Assembly (NCBI GenBank): GCA_964483325.1
Contig: CAZAAW010000013.1
Coordinates: 1-64,000, forward strand
Direction: 5' to 3'
Length of the DNA: 64,000 nt
Source of the DNA: CAZAAW01 sp964483325
Lineage (GTDB): Bacteria; Pseudomonadota; Alphaproteobacteria; Rhizobiales; Kaistiaceae
The position numbers were made by a program, and so were the translations under genes. Of the stretch, positions 1 through 8,940 are shown piece by piece. The notes beneath the pieces were generated by a model. The model saw only the letters and a program-made list of their open reading frames with translations. It had not been told where the DNA came from and did not search any database. Positions within the stretch are counted from its first letter, which is position 1. Each line of letters begins with the position of its first letter.

Positions 1-30
1 CGGATCAAACTGCAACCCATCTAACCGGAT

Positions 31-104
31 CGAACAGCGTTTCCGACCTCTCCCACAGGGAGAGGTGAGCGGTGCCTCATCCTGAACCGGCGCTCCGGGC
101 AGAT
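31..104. repeat. fragment of interspersed intergenic repeat (family B)
   Basis: This stretch, with a small CTCTCCC/GGGAGAG palindrome followed by a tract ending in CTGAACCGGCGCTCC, matches near-identical tracts at about 39226-39301 and 39590-39640. The other copies lie in gene-free DNA, which supports reading it as a dispersed intergenic repeat and not as coding sequence. Confidence 0.6.
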
Positions 105-239
105 CGCATCGCCATCCCCGCTTCCGGAGCGTCGCTGGCGCTTCCCCTCCCCCACCAGCATCCATCGCCGTCCTGCGCGCCTCCGCCGCGCGGTAGGCGG
201 CTGGACGGCGGGCCTGGGCTCGGCGATAAAAGCGCCGTC

Positions 240-620
240 ATGAAGACCTTCCTGCTGCAATTCTTCACGTGGTGGAACGGGCAGACGCTCGGCACGCGCT
301 TCTATACGTGGCGCAAGGGCAAGCTCGTCGGCACCGACACGCTCGGCAACCGCTACTACCGCGATCCGAAGACGGACCGCCGCTGGGTCATCTATCCAGG
401 CTATGCCGAGGCGTCGGCCGTTCCGCCGGGCTGGCAGGCGTGGCTGCATCACACGGCCGATGCGGCGCCGAGCGACGAGACCTATGTCGCGCATTCGTGG
501 GAACTGCCGCCGCAGGAGAACCTCACCGGCACGCCGGCCGCCTACCGGCCACCCGGCTCGATCCTGTCGGCGCAGCAGCGGCCACAGGTCACCGGCGACT
601 ACGAGCCCTGGCAGCCCTGA
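240..620 (+). CDS. NDUFA12-family NADH:ubiquinone oxidoreductase accessory subunit
   Basis: A 126-aa protein of the NDUFA12 (17.2 kDa, B17.2-like) family, an accessory subunit of respiratory complex I on its cytoplasmic side. The N-terminus (KTFLLQFFTWWNGQTLGTRF), the central RRWVIYPGYAEAS...PPGW core and the closing VTGDYEPWQP segment are typical of alphaproteobacterial members. I chose the internal ATG at 240 and not the longer open frame from 72, because the family begins at MKxFLLQFFTWWN and the longer N-terminus is low-complexity and overlaps repeat DNA. The gene stands alone; the DUF2155 gene often found next to it in relatives is not seen. Length fits the family. Confidence 0.9.
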   Translation: MKTFLLQFFTWWNGQTLGTRFYTWRKGKLVGTDTLGNRYYRDPKTDRRWVIYPGYAEASAVPPGWQAWLHHTADAAPSDETYVAHSWELPPQENLTGTPAAYRPPGSILSAQQRPQVTGDYEPWQP

Positions 621-883
621 CCCTGACAGGCCCCGCAACCGGGGGTCGGCGCCGCCATGCCGCAGCGCCGTCCCCACAATCCCCAGCGTCTGCCGGCCGC
701 CGGCTGACAAGATGTGGGCAGCGGGGATGCGGGGCGCTGGGCGGTTGACGCTCCGGCGGGACTCGCTCTAGCGTCCGACCTGTCACATGCCCCTGGCGCT
801 CCCGCGCGGCGAAACCCTTTGAAAATCGTCAGGAACCGACAGGCCGACGGTCCCGTTCGGCCTGTGTGGCAACGCGTCGCGGC

Positions 884-931
884 ATGCAGAATATTGTAGC
901 GTTAACGCGTCATACACACTATATCTGGTAG
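884..931 (+). promoter_or_regulatory. probable pair of NrdR boxes upstream of nrdJ
   Basis: Two 16-bp sites resemble the NrdR box consensus acaCwAtATaTwGtgt. Site 916-931 (ACACTATATCTGGTAG) matches about 12 of 16 positions; site 884-899 (ATGCAGAATATTGTAG) is weaker. Their starts are 32 bp apart, three helical turns, which is the usual spacing for paired NrdR boxes. NrdR is the nucleotide-sensing repressor of ribonucleotide reductase genes. The pair ends 100 bp before the nrdJ start, inside the 411-bp gap 621-1031, where I see nothing else. Confidence 0.65.
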
Positions 932-1031
932 CTCCGACTCTCTTCGGTGGATTGTTGCTCCGCCGGTCGGACCTTTTCGTCGGCAAGCGCCCCTGGCGCC
1001 TGCCTGGCTTGGCATCTGGGGCACGAAGCGC

Positions 1032-4000
1032 ATGCGGATCGAACGGCGATACACTGAGAAGGGCGTCTCTCCTTACGAGGCGATTCCCTTCCGCACCACC
1101 AAGAGCGAGATCCGCAATCCGGACGGCTCGGTCGTCTTCCGCCAGGACGGCATCGCCGTGCCGGAAGCGTGGAGCCAGGTGGCCTCGGACATCATCGCCC
1201 AGAAATATTTCCGCAAGGCCGGCATCCCGGCGAAGCGCGTCAAGGTCGAGGAAAACGCCGTCCCGTCCTGGCTGTGGCGGTCGCGCCCCGATGAGGAGGC
1301 GCTGGCGGCACTGCCGGAGGGCGAGCGCCTGGTCGGCGAGACCGATGCCCGCCAGGTCTTCGACCGCCTGGCCGGCACCTGGACCTACTGGGGCTGGAAG
1401 GGCGGCTATTTCACCACCGAGGAGGACGCCGCGGCGTTCTTCGACGAGCTGCGCTACATGCTGGCGACGCAGAAGGCGGCGCCCAACAGCCCGCAATGGT
1501 TCAACACCGGCCTCTACTGGGCCTACGGCATCGACGGGCCGAGCCAGGGCCACTACTACGTCGACCACCAGACCGGCGAGGTGCATGCCTCGGCCTCGGC
1601 GTACGAGCATCCGCAGCCGCACGCCTGCTTCATCCAGTCGGTCGCCGACGACCTGGTGAACGACGGCGGCATCATGGACCTATGGGTCCGCGAGGCGCGC
1701 CTCTTCAAATACGGCTCCGGCACCGGCTCGAATTTCTCGCGCCTGCGCGGCGAAGGCGAGCGGCTGTCGGGCGGCGGCCGCTCCTCCGGCCTGATGAGCT
1801 TCCTCAAGATCGGCGACCGCGCCGCCGGCGCCATCAAGTCGGGCGGCACGACGCGCCGCGCCGCCAAGATGGTGGTGGTCGACGTCGACCATCCCGACAT
1901 CGAGGCCTACATCAACTGGAAGGTGAAGGAGGAGCAGAAGGTCGCGGCGCTGGTCACCGGCTCCAGGACCATCGCCCAGCACCTCAAGGCGATCCTCAAG
2001 GCCTGCGCCAATTGCGAGGCCGACGGCGATGCCTGCTTCGATCCGGCCAAGAACCCGGCGTTGAAGCGCGAGGTGCGCGCCGCCAAGAAGGCGCAGGTGC
2101 CGGAGAACTATATCGGCCGCGTCATCCAGTTCGCCCGCCAGGGCTACACCGACATGGATTTCCCGGTCTACGACACCGACTGGGATTCGGAAGCCTATCT
2201 CACCGTTTCCGGCCAGAACTCCAACAACTCCGTCCGCGTCACCGACGACTTCCTGCGCGCCGTGGAGAAGGACGAGGACTGGAACCTGACGGCCCGCATC
2301 ACCGGTAAGGTCACCAGCACCCTCAAGGCGCGCGAGCTGTGGGAGCAGATCGGCTATGCCGCCTGGGCCTCGGCCGATCCCGGCATCCAGTACCACACAA
2401 CGATCAACGACTGGCACACCTGCCCGGAATCGGGGCCGATCATCGCCTCCAATCCGTGCTCGGAATACATGTTCCTCGACGACACGGCGTGCAATCTCGC
2501 CTCGCTGAACCTGATGGCCTTCCGCAAGGACGGCGGCTTCGACATCGCCTCCTTCGAGCATGCCTGCCGGCTGTGGACGATCGTCCTGGAGCTGTCGGTG
2601 GTGATGGCGCAGTTCCCGGCGAAGAAGATCGCCGAGCTGTCCTACCGCTACCGCACGCTCGGCATCGGCTACGCCAATATCGGCGGCCTGCTGATGTCGT
2701 CGGGCATTCCCTACGATTCGCCGGAGGGCCGGGCGCTGTGCGGCGCCATCACCGCCGTCATGACCGGCATCGCCTATGCCACCTCGGCGGAGATGGCGAA
2801 GGAGCTCGGGCCGTTCCCCGGCTTCGCGCCGAACCGCGACGCCATGCTGCGCGTCATGCGCAACCATCGCCGCGCCGCCCATGGCGAGGCCGGCGGCTAC
2901 GAGGCGCTGGCGATCGCCCCGGTGCCGCTCGACCATGCCGCCTGCCCGGACAAGGATCTCGTCGCCCATGCCGCGGCGGCCTGGGACCGCGCCGTCGAGC
3001 TCGGCAGCGCGCACGGCTACCGCAACGCGCAGGCGAGCGTCATCGCGCCGACCGGCACGATCGGCCTCGTCATGGATTGCGACACCACCGGCATCGAGCC
3101 GGATTTCGCCCTGGTGAAGTTCAAGAAGCTGGCCGGCGGCGGCTACTTCAAGATCATCAACCGCGCCGTGCCGGAGGCGCTCGCCGCCCTCGGCTACAGC
3201 GAGGCGGACGCCAGGCGCATCGTCGACTATGCAGTCGGCCACGGCACGCTGAAGGGCGCCCCCGGCATCTCGCATGAGAGCCTCACGGCGCGCGGCTTCA
3301 CCGACGAGAAGATCGCCGCCGTCGAGGCGGGCCTCGCCTCGGCCTTCGACATCAAGTTCGCCTTCAACAAATGGACGCTCGGCGAGGATTTCTGCCGCAA
3401 CGTCCTCGGCCTCACCGAGCAGCAGCTCGCCGATCCCAATCTCGACATGCTGGCGGCGCTCGGCTTCCCCAGGATGGCAGTGGAGGCGGCCAATATCTTC
3501 TGCTGCGGCGCCATGACCCTGGAGGGCGCCCCCGGCCTCAAGCCGGAGCACCTGCCGGTGTTCGACTGCGCCTCGCCCTGCGGCCGGCTCGGCCGGCGCT
3601 TCCTGTCGGTGGACAGCCATATCCGCATGATGGCGGCGGCGCAGCCCTTCATCTCCGGCGCCATCTCCAAGACGATCAACATGCCCAACGAGGCGACCGT
3701 CGCGGAAGCCAAGGAAGCCTACATGCTGTCCTGGCGGCTGGGGCTGAAAGCCAACGCGCTCTATCGCGACGGCTCGAAGCTGTCGCAGCCGCTCAACGCG
3801 CAGCTTCTCTCCGACGATGACGACGAGGCGGAAGAGATCGCCGCCGAGCTGGTCGCCAGCAAGCCGGCCGCCCAGCGCGCCGAGGTGCTGGCGGAACGGA
3901 TCGTCGAGCGCATCGTCGAGAAGGTGAACCGCGAGCGCGAGCGCCTGCCCGACCGGCGCACCGGCTACACCCAGAAGGCCATCGTCGGCGGCCACAAGGT

Positions 4001-4781
4001 GTATCTGCGCACCGGCGAGTACAAGGACGGCCGCATCGGCGAGATCTTCATCGACATGCACAAGGAAGGCGCCGCCTTCCGCTCGCTGATGAACAATTTC
4101 GCCATCGCCATCTCGCTCGGCCTGCAATACGGCGTGCCGCTGGAGGAGTATGTCGACGCCTTCACCTTCACCCGCTTCGAGCCGGCCGGCCTGGTGCAGG
4201 GCAACGAGGCGATCAAGAACGCGACGTCGATCCTCGACTATGTCTTCCGCGAGCTGGCGATCTCCTATCTCGGCCGCCACGACCTGGCGCATGTCAACCC
4301 GGACGATATCGGCTCCATGACCATCGGCTCCGGCGAAGGCGACAACCGCCCGCGGCCGGAGGCGATCGTCTCGCACGGCCTGCTGCGCGGCCGCACGCCC
4401 CGCCTCGTCGTCGAGGCGCGGACGCCGCCGGCGCCGCCGCGCGGCAGCACCGTGACCGCCTTCTCGACGGCGCAGCGCGGCCTCGCCGGCGCCAGCCGCG
4501 CCGCGACGGCGCGCCTCGTCGAGCCCGAGCCGGCGGAGGCGCTGGAGACCGCCGCCGAGGTGATGCCGGAGGAGACCGCGGAGGTCGCCGCCCGCCCGGC
4601 CGCCAAGACCGCCCCGGCGCCGGCGGCCGCCCCGGCGCCGACGGACGACTCGCGCCGCGCCATGGCGCGCATGCAGGGCTATGTCGGCGAAGCCTGCTCC
4701 GAATGCGGCAACTTCACCCTGGTGCGCAACGGCACCTGCCTCAAATGCGACACCTGCGGCAGCACCACGGGCTGCAGCTGA
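1032..4781 (+). CDS. nrdJ: adenosylcobalamin-dependent class II ribonucleotide reductase
   Basis: A 1249-aa class II ribonucleotide reductase that makes deoxynucleotides without oxygen dependence, using adenosylcobalamin to generate the thiyl radical. The N-terminus MRIERRYTEKG...YEAIPFRTTKSEIRNPDGS is that of large alphaproteobacterial NrdJ. Active-site regions visible are HACFIQSVADDL (about residue 198) and NPCSEYMFLDDTACNLASLNL (about 474). A TSCPD-type domain follows at about 975-1080, then a Pro/Ala-rich linker and a C-terminal four-to-five-cysteine module (CSECG...CLKCDTCG...C), likely zinc-binding or redox-active. The length is normal for the family. Two NrdR-like boxes lie upstream. 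No second RNR is present in the window, so B12 supply may be limiting for DNA synthesis; that is inference. Confidence 0.97.
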   Translation: MRIERRYTEKGVSPYEAIPFRTTKSEIRNPDGSVVFRQDGIAVPEAWSQVASDIIAQKYFRKAGIPAKRVKVEENAVPSWLWRSRPDEEALAALPEGERLVGETDARQVFDRLAGTWTYWGWKGGYFTTEEDAAAFFDELRYMLATQKAAPNSPQWFNTGLYWAYGIDGPSQGHYYVDHQTGEVHASASAYEHPQPHACFIQSVADDLVNDGGIMDLWVREARLFKYGSGTGSNFSRLRGEGERLSGGGRSSGLMSFLKIGDRAAGAIKSGGTTRRAAKMVVVDVDHPDIEAYINWKVKEEQKVAALVTGSRTIAQHLKAILKACANCEADGDACFDPAKNPALKREVRAAKKAQVPENYIGRVIQFARQGYTDMDFPVYDTDWDSEAYLTVSGQNSNNSVRVTDDFLRAVEKDEDWNLTARITGKVTSTLKARELWEQIGYAAWASADPGIQYHTTINDWHTCPESGPIIASNPCSEYMFLDDTACNLASLNLMAFRKDGGFDIASFEHACRLWTIVLELSVVMAQFPAKKIAELSYRYRTLGIGYANIGGLLMSSGIPYDSPEGRALCGAITAVMTGIAYATSAEMAKELGPFPGFAPNRDAMLRVMRNHRRAAHGEAGGYEALAIAPVPLDHAACPDKDLVAHAAAAWDRAVELGSAHGYRNAQASVIAPTGTIGLVMDCDTTGIEPDFALVKFKKLAGGGYFKIINRAVPEALAALGYSEADARRIVDYAVGHGTLKGAPGISHESLTARGFTDEKIAAVEAGLASAFDIKFAFNKWTLGEDFCRNVLGLTEQQLADPNLDMLAALGFPRMAVEAANIFCCGAMTLEGAPGLKPEHLPVFDCASPCGRLGRRFLSVDSHIRMMAAAQPFISGAISKTINMPNEATVAEAKEAYMLSWRLGLKANALYRDGSKLSQPLNAQLLSDDDDEAEEIAAELVASKPAAQRAEVLAERIVERIVEKVNRERERLPDRRTGYTQKAIVGGHKVYLRTGEYKDGRIGEIFIDMHKEGAAFRSLMNNFAIAISLGLQYGVPLEEYVDAFTFTRFEPAGLVQGNEAIKNATSILDYVFRELAISYLGRHDLAHVNPDDIGSMTIGSGEGDNRPRPEAIVSHGLLRGRTPRLVVEARTPPAPPRGSTVTAFSTAQRGLAGASRAATARLVEPEPAEALETAAEVMPEETAEVAARPAAKTAPAPAAAPAPTDDSRRAMARMQGYVGEACSECGNFTLVRNGTCLKCDTCGSTTGCS

Positions 4782-4828
4782 GACGCATGCAAGAAGGGCG
4801 CGCCGCCGCGCCCCTCTCCTGCACCACC

Positions 4829-5130
4829 GGTGTTCGCGTGGATGCCCGGATCAAGTCCGGGCATGACGCAGGCGGGTTGACCAGCACGCGCCGGGCGCTG
4901 CGGCGTTGCGATTGGCAGTGCGAACGGCCCAGCGTGGGTCCCCACCCGTCACGCGCCTGCGGCGCGCGCCACCCTCCCCGTGCCGGTGAGGGATAGGTGC
5001 GGGCTTCCCGATGGCGTGTCCGTGACGAGGGGCGCTGTCCTCTCAGCAACAGGCGCCTATCCCTCACCGGCACGGGGAGGGTGGCCCCGGCGATAAGCCG
5101 GGGTCGGGTAGGGAGCGCCGGCGCCGGAGG
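4829..5130. repeat. composite of palindromic interspersed repeats
   Basis: The gap 4782-5190 is filled by repeats. At 4829-4873 is a short element with a perfect hairpin (ATGCCCGGA/TCCGGGCAT, 4842-4864), also found at 39765-39806. At 4931-5012 is the family A element (from GTGGGTCCCCACCCGTCACG to the GGTGAGGGAT tract), and at about 5049-5130 its inverted arm (CCTATCCCTCACCGGCACGG onward). The same inverted pair recurs near 34.4, 47.9 and 60.0 kb. The first hairpin may also end nrdJ transcription. Open frames across this stretch are by-products of GC-rich repeats. Confidence 0.8.
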
Positions 5131-5190
5131 AGGCGCCCGCTACCCGAGCCTCCCTTCGCCGGTGACCGCGAGCAGGGTCCTGCCCCTGCC

Positions 5191-5778
5191 TTACTCCACC
5201 ACCAGCACGTCGAAATAAGTATCGTCCGGCTCGGTGAAGCCGCGCAGGTCGGCGCCGATGATGACGAGGCCGCAGCCGCTGGCGAAGGCGAGGCCGATGC
5301 GGTTGCCGAAATTGTCGTTGCCGCTGTTGGCGGGCTTGGCAGCATCGTAGCGGCGCTCGTCCTGCTCCGGCAGATAGGTCCGGCCGACGGCGATGCTGGC
5401 GCCGCTGCCCAGCGGCTCGAGGCGGGCAAAATAGCCGTCGCCGGTGATCTTGGTGACGGTGATCCCCTCCCCGTCCCGGTCGATCCGGCATCTGTGCCGA
5501 CCGACGCGGCTGCCGCCCTGGTCGAGGAAGCCGTACCAGTAGACGGTGCAGGCGTGCTCGCCGGGAGCGATGCCGGAGGCCGCCGCCATCGGACGCTCCG
5601 CCAGCGCATCGAGGACCTCCTTGGCCGGCTGGTCCCAGGTCAGCTCCGGCGCGGTCCAGATCGCCGACACCGTCCGGGCGACGCGGTCCGGCAGGCCCAT
5701 CAGCGCCGCCGCGTCCTCCGGCGCCAGGCCGGACAGGATACGCGTGCAGGCCGCCTCGCAGCGCCCCAGCACATTCAC
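5191..5778 (-). CDS. conserved hypothetical protein, possibly DUF4893-like
   Basis: I do not recognise this 195-aa protein with confidence. It runs from a GTG at 5778 (VNVLGRCEAACTRILSG), shortly after the stop of the preceding gene at 5798, so the two are probably co-transcribed. The C-terminal half has alternating aromatic/hydrophobic strands and Cys residues (HACTVYWYGF, HRCRIDRDGEG, GYFARLEPLGS, TYFDVLVVE), suggesting a small beta-rich domain resembling secreted DUF4893 proteins; that match is only by eye. No signal peptide follows the GTG, so the true start is uncertain. The frame stays open to 6090, but the upstream part is Arg-rich and antisense-like, so I excluded it. Confidence 0.55.
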   Translation of the reverse strand: MNVLGRCEAACTRILSGLAPEDAAALMGLPDRVARTVSAIWTAPELTWDQPAKEVLDALAERPMAAASGIAPGEHACTVYWYGFLDQGGSRVGRHRCRIDRDGEGITVTKITGDGYFARLEPLGSGASIAVGRTYLPEQDERRYDAAKPANSGNDNFGNRIGLAFASGCGLVIIGADLRGFTEPDDTYFDVLVVE

Positions 5779-5797
5779 CCAGGCGAGCGGCAGGGCG

Positions 5798-6115
5798 TCA
5801 CCGCGGCGACGGCGCCGCGGCAAGATCGAGCTCGCCGCCGACTTCGGCCGTCTTCGTCTTCTTGTCGTAAACGCAGAGCGCGGCGATCTCCGTCCCGGCG
5901 CCGCGCGCCGCACCGCGCAGCAGCGCCATGCCGTAGCTCTCGGAGCCGAACGGATCGACGGTCGCCGTGGCGCTGGCGAACAGCCCCTCAGCGGCGGCAA
6001 GGCATTTCGCCGAAACGTCGGTACGGAACGCCGCCCATTCCTCCTCCGACGCAGCCTGCGCCGCACCGGCCGCCAGAACCGCGGCCGCAAATGCCAAGAG
6101 CCACCGACGCATCAT
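5798..6115 (-). CDS. small secreted conserved protein
   Basis: A 105-aa protein with an N-terminal signal peptide (MMRRWLLAFAAAVLAAGAAQA). The mature part contains the segments VDPFGSESYGMALLRG and IAALCVYDKKTKTAEVGGEL, a pattern I recognise from unannotated small periplasmic proteins of alphaproteobacteria; the function is unknown. Two cysteines (C38 and C81) could pair. The start is supported by GGGAGG about 5 nt upstream of the double ATG. It is the first gene of a probable two-gene unit with the gene ending at 5191. Confidence 0.75.
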   Translation of the reverse strand: MMRRWLLAFAAAVLAAGAAQAASEEEWAAFRTDVSAKCLAAAEGLFASATATVDPFGSESYGMALLRGAARGAGTEIAALCVYDKKTKTAEVGGELDLAAAPSPR

Positions 6116-6326
6116 CGTCCTCCCGTTCTTCGCCTCATGCTGTGGCAACGACAGATGTCCGGAGAAAGGCAGAGCCGCGAAGACAGTCCTGGCCGATAGT
6201 TCGGGTCGGACAAGCGCTGAGCCAGGCCGATCTTGAAGCCGCGGCGGGCGCTTGTGAAGACCCCTTGTCCGGAACCGAAGCATGGCGGCGGGCTTATCTT
6301 CACGAGGCGACATCGGAAGGAGCGTG

Positions 6327-6533
6327 ATGCAGACGACACCCAGCAACGACAGCAGCAAGAAGAAGAAACGCGCCGCCAAGCCGGCCGAGGGCGAGGCCGT
6401 GCCGACGCCGGTGCGGCCGGCGGGGCCGGAGGCCATGCGCGACCCGCCGCGCCAGTGGGATCCGGTCGACGAGGCGTCGGACGAATCCTTCCCGGCCAGC
6501 GATCCGCCGGCGTCGTATCAGAAGCGACGCTGA
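6327..6533 (+). CDS. small acidic/basic conserved protein with DExxDESFPASDPPA motif
   Basis: A 68-aa protein. The first third is Lys/Ala/Pro-rich and probably disordered. The C-terminus carries the conserved motif PVDEASDESFPASDPPAS, found in many short uncharacterised alphaproteobacterial proteins. The ATG at 6327 follows GGAAGGAGCG, a good ribosome-binding site, so I rejected the longer frame from 6282. No signal peptide or membrane segment. Function unknown. Confidence 0.7.
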   Translation: MQTTPSNDSSKKKKRAAKPAEGEAVPTPVRPAGPEAMRDPPRQWDPVDEASDESFPASDPPASYQKRR

Positions 6534-6782
6534 GCGGCCCGGCGATGGCGGCACCGGCGCATCGCCAAGCACCCTCCAGAGCATCGACAATCATAAGCCC
6601 CCGGCAGCGGCGCCTTGGTGCTGTCGATGACGGTCTTTACTAGTCTTTAACAGGCGAAATCTGGCCCTTGCCAGTTGTCGCCGCTGGCGCGATGCAAAGA
6701 ACTGTGTCAATGCGTCTATTGCAGTTCCTGCATGATTCGCGCTTTCGCGGTCATACCAAGACATCGCCAGTTGGAGAGAACC

Positions 6783-7307
6783 ATGGCTGCTGCAAAGAAA
6801 GCGACCCCTGCGAAGCCGGCTTCCGGCACGAAGGCCGCTGCCGCGCCCACAAAGTCCAAGGCCGCCGCTCCCGCCAAATCTGACAAGACCACGTCCAAGC
6901 CGAAGACGAAGGCCGCGGCGGCCAAGCCGGCAGCGACGAAGAGCGCCAAGCCCGCTGCAAAGCCGGCAGCGTCGAAGGCCGCGAAGGCAGCCGCCAAGCC
7001 GGCCGCGAAGACCGCTGCCAAGCCGGCTGCAACGAAGGCGGCTGCGAAGCCCGCCGCCAAGTCGGCAGCCAAGCCGGCGGCAAAGACCGCTGCCAAGCCC
7101 GCGGCGAAGTCGGCAGCCAAGCCCGCTGCGAAGCCTGCCTCCAAGCCTGCAGCCGCCAAGCCGGCCGCCGCCAAGTCGGCCAAGCCCGCTGCGCCCAAGC
7201 CCGCTGCACCCAAGGCTGCCAAGCCGGCCGCCAAGACTTCGGCGAAGCCCGCCAGCAAGGCTGCGGCGAAGCCCGCCGCCAAGACCGCCAAGGCTCCCAA
7301 GAAGTAG
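6783..7307 (+). CDS. histone H1-like Lys/Ala/Pro-repeat protein
   Basis: A 174-aa protein made almost wholly of AAKPAAK-type repeats, resembling the C-terminal tail of eukaryotic histone H1 and bacterial AlgP/Hc1-like proteins. Such proteins bind DNA non-specifically and help compact the nucleoid. It begins MAAAKKATPAKPASG with TTGGAGAGAACC just upstream of the ATG. It has no folded domain. The repeat count probably varies between strains by slippage. A strong hairpin without a T-run (7317-7341) follows the stop. Confidence 0.85.
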   Translation: MAAAKKATPAKPASGTKAAAAPTKSKAAAPAKSDKTTSKPKTKAAAAKPAATKSAKPAAKPAASKAAKAAAKPAAKTAAKPAATKAAAKPAAKSAAKPAAKTAAKPAAKSAAKPAAKPASKPAAAKPAAAKSAKPAAPKPAAPKAAKPAAKTSAKPASKAAAKPAAKTAKAPKK

Positions 7308-7316
7308 AGCGGCGAC

Positions 7317-7341
7317 GGGATGAGCGCCCGGCGCTCATCCC
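7317..7341 (+). terminator. hairpin downstream of the H1-like gene
   Basis: Perfect 12-bp stem (GGGATGAGCGCC / GGCGCTCATCCC) with a one-base centre, 9 bp after the stop at 7307. There is no T-run, so it may act as an RNA 3' stabiliser or a weak terminator. Confidence 0.45.
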
Positions 7342-7448
7342 CGCCGTTCGCGGTCCTCGGCAGGCTCGGTCTGCTTTGAGTGTTCGGCGCGAGCGTCAGC
7401 CGTGCCGAGGTGGCGATGTTTTTCTGCGCGATCCTGCCGTTGCCGCAA

Positions 7449-7480
7449 AGGCGCTTCCCCGGAAGCGCCTTTTCTATTTT
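7449..7480 (+). terminator. intrinsic terminator
   Basis: Stem AAGGCGCTTCC (7449-7459) pairs with GGAAGCGCCTT (7462-7472) and runs into TTTTCTATTT. It is a textbook rho-independent terminator. It lies 142 bp past the H1-like gene, so an untranslated or small-RNA transcript might end here. Confidence 0.75.
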
Positions 7481-7683
7481 CGCCCCTGCCTGGCCACAGG
7501 CATGTCGCCAGCGCTTTTCATCTCCTGCATCGGCAATCGCCGGCGGCGCTGCACAGCCCCTGAATGGCGGCTTGGTTTGATTTCCGATCCTTGCTAGGTG
7601 ACGCGAGTCCCGCCAAGATGCCGGCGTGCGCGCCTAGGGGGCACGCGCCGGTTTTCAACGCGCGCTTCTCCAGGAGGATTTCC

Positions 7684-8817
7684 ATGGGCGTTCCGACACT
7701 ACGTCTAGTCGCCGCCGCACTGATGCTCGGCTCCGGCCTGTCCCTTGCGAACGTCGCCGCTGCCGCGGACGCCCGCAAGATCGCCGACAGTCTCGTTGCC
7801 CTCATCAATGCCGGCGGTGAAGCCACCGCGTCCTATACCGATGCCAGCGCATCGGGCAACGACGTCGCCATCACCGGCTTTGCCGTCAAGGATGATGACT
7901 CGTCCGGCGAGATCAGCCAGATCCTGATCACCAATCCGGTCGAGCGCACGCCGGGCGGCTTCACCGCCGACCGCATCACCTTCGGCAACGGCAAGATCGT
8001 CACCGATGACAGCACCGTCGGCTGGGCCACCGCCGAGATCGACGGCGCCACCGTTCCGGACCGTTCCGAGGTCAGCAGCTCGCCGGACTTCCTGCCGTTC
8101 AGCCGCATCGCCTTCGACGGCGTCACGGTCTCCGGCAACGAGATGCCGCAGCCGGTGCATATCGGCAAGTTCGAGATGACGCTCACCGCCGATGCCGGCA
8201 ACCAGCCGTCGGCCGGCACCGTGTCGCTGACCGGCCTGGAAATCCCGCTGAGCCTCATCGACGAGGAACAGCGGCCGCTCATCCAGTCGCTCGGCTACGA
8301 CAACGGCTTCAAGATCAATTTCGTGGCGGCCGGCGGCTACGCCCATGCCAGCGACACGCTCAACATGAGCAGCATCTCCCTCGACGTGGAGAATGTCGGC
8401 AAGGTCGAATTCGCCGGCGTCCTCAGCGGCGTGCCGCTGGGCAAGCTGCAGAGCGAGAGCGGCATGCAGGAAGTCCTCGCCACCGCCAAGGTCGAGAGCA
8501 TCCGCATCCGTCTTGCCAATGCCGGCATCGTCGAGAAGCTGCTCGACATGCAGGCCGGGCAGATGGGCACGACGCGCGACGACCTCGTCACGCAGCTGAC
8601 CGCGGCGATGCCGATGATGCTCAACGTCATCGGCAATCCGGGCTTCCAGGAGAAGGTCGCCTCGGCCGTGTCGACCTTCCTCAAGGACCCGAAGTCGATC
8701 ACCATCTCGGCGTCCCCGGCCGAGCCGGTACCGGTCATGCAGATCATCGGCGTCGGCCAGAGCGAGCCGCAGACCCTGCCCGACGTCCTGTCCATCGGCA
8801 TCACCGCCAACGACTAG
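7684..8817 (+). CDS. secreted protein, tandem paralogue 1
   Basis: A 377-aa secreted protein with a clear signal peptide (MGVPTLRLVAAALMLGSGLSLANVAAAA) and AGGAGG before the ATG. I do not recognise a named family. Long runs of alternating hydrophobic residues suggest a beta-rich fold. Its C-terminus (residues about 295-377) aligns with the end of the next gene: both have an MPMMLNVIGNPGFQEKVA or LPFFLMALQNAGFQAKVA helix, then FL..P.S.TI.A.P..PV and PD(V/L)LSI. The two are therefore diverged tandem duplicates and probably act together in the periplasm or outer membrane. A 14-bp hairpin separates them. Confidence 0.75.
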   Translation: MGVPTLRLVAAALMLGSGLSLANVAAAADARKIADSLVALINAGGEATASYTDASASGNDVAITGFAVKDDDSSGEISQILITNPVERTPGGFTADRITFGNGKIVTDDSTVGWATAEIDGATVPDRSEVSSSPDFLPFSRIAFDGVTVSGNEMPQPVHIGKFEMTLTADAGNQPSAGTVSLTGLEIPLSLIDEEQRPLIQSLGYDNGFKINFVAAGGYAHASDTLNMSSISLDVENVGKVEFAGVLSGVPLGKLQSESGMQEVLATAKVESIRIRLANAGIVEKLLDMQAGQMGTTRDDLVTQLTAAMPMMLNVIGNPGFQEKVASAVSTFLKDPKSITISASPAEPVPVMQIIGVGQSEPQTLPDVLSIGITAND

Positions 8818-8842
8818 TCGGCTCGATCGCATCGACAACAGG

Positions 8843-8875
8843 GGCGCCGGCATCGTGCAGACGATGTCCGGCGCC
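8843..8875 (+). terminator. hairpin between tandem paralogues
   Basis: Stem GGCGCCGGCATCGT (8843-8856) pairs with ACGATG-T-CCGGCGCC (8861-8875) with one bulged base and a four-base loop. No T-run follows, so it may attenuate transcription between the two genes. Confidence 0.45.
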
Positions 8876-8940
8876 TTCGATTCAAGGCCGGCAGATGCCG
8901 GCCGACGGATCTCGTGATCAGGACCCAACGGAGGCCCGCC

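Larger units (their letters stand above)
7308..7683. other. 376-bp gene-free stretch
   Basis: It holds two hairpins (7317-7341 and 7449-7480), described separately, and the ribosome-binding site of the next gene (CCAGGAGGATTTCC). No small coding region with recognisable content or codon bias was found here. Confidence 0.6.

Noticed and set aside
621..1031. A cobalamin riboswitch before nrdJ
   Set aside because: No B12-box-like core was found. B12 riboswitches usually control B12-independent enzymes, and the paired NrdR sites explain the region better.
1680..4376. An 898-codon open frame opposite nrdJ
   Set aside because: Antisense shadow of a clear RNR gene; no known motif and no ribosome-binding site.
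5191..6115. One secreted protein broken by a frameshift near 5790
   Set aside because: The first part (105 aa) ends where small relatives end, and the second has its own GTG; two genes is the simpler reading, although the second start is unsure.
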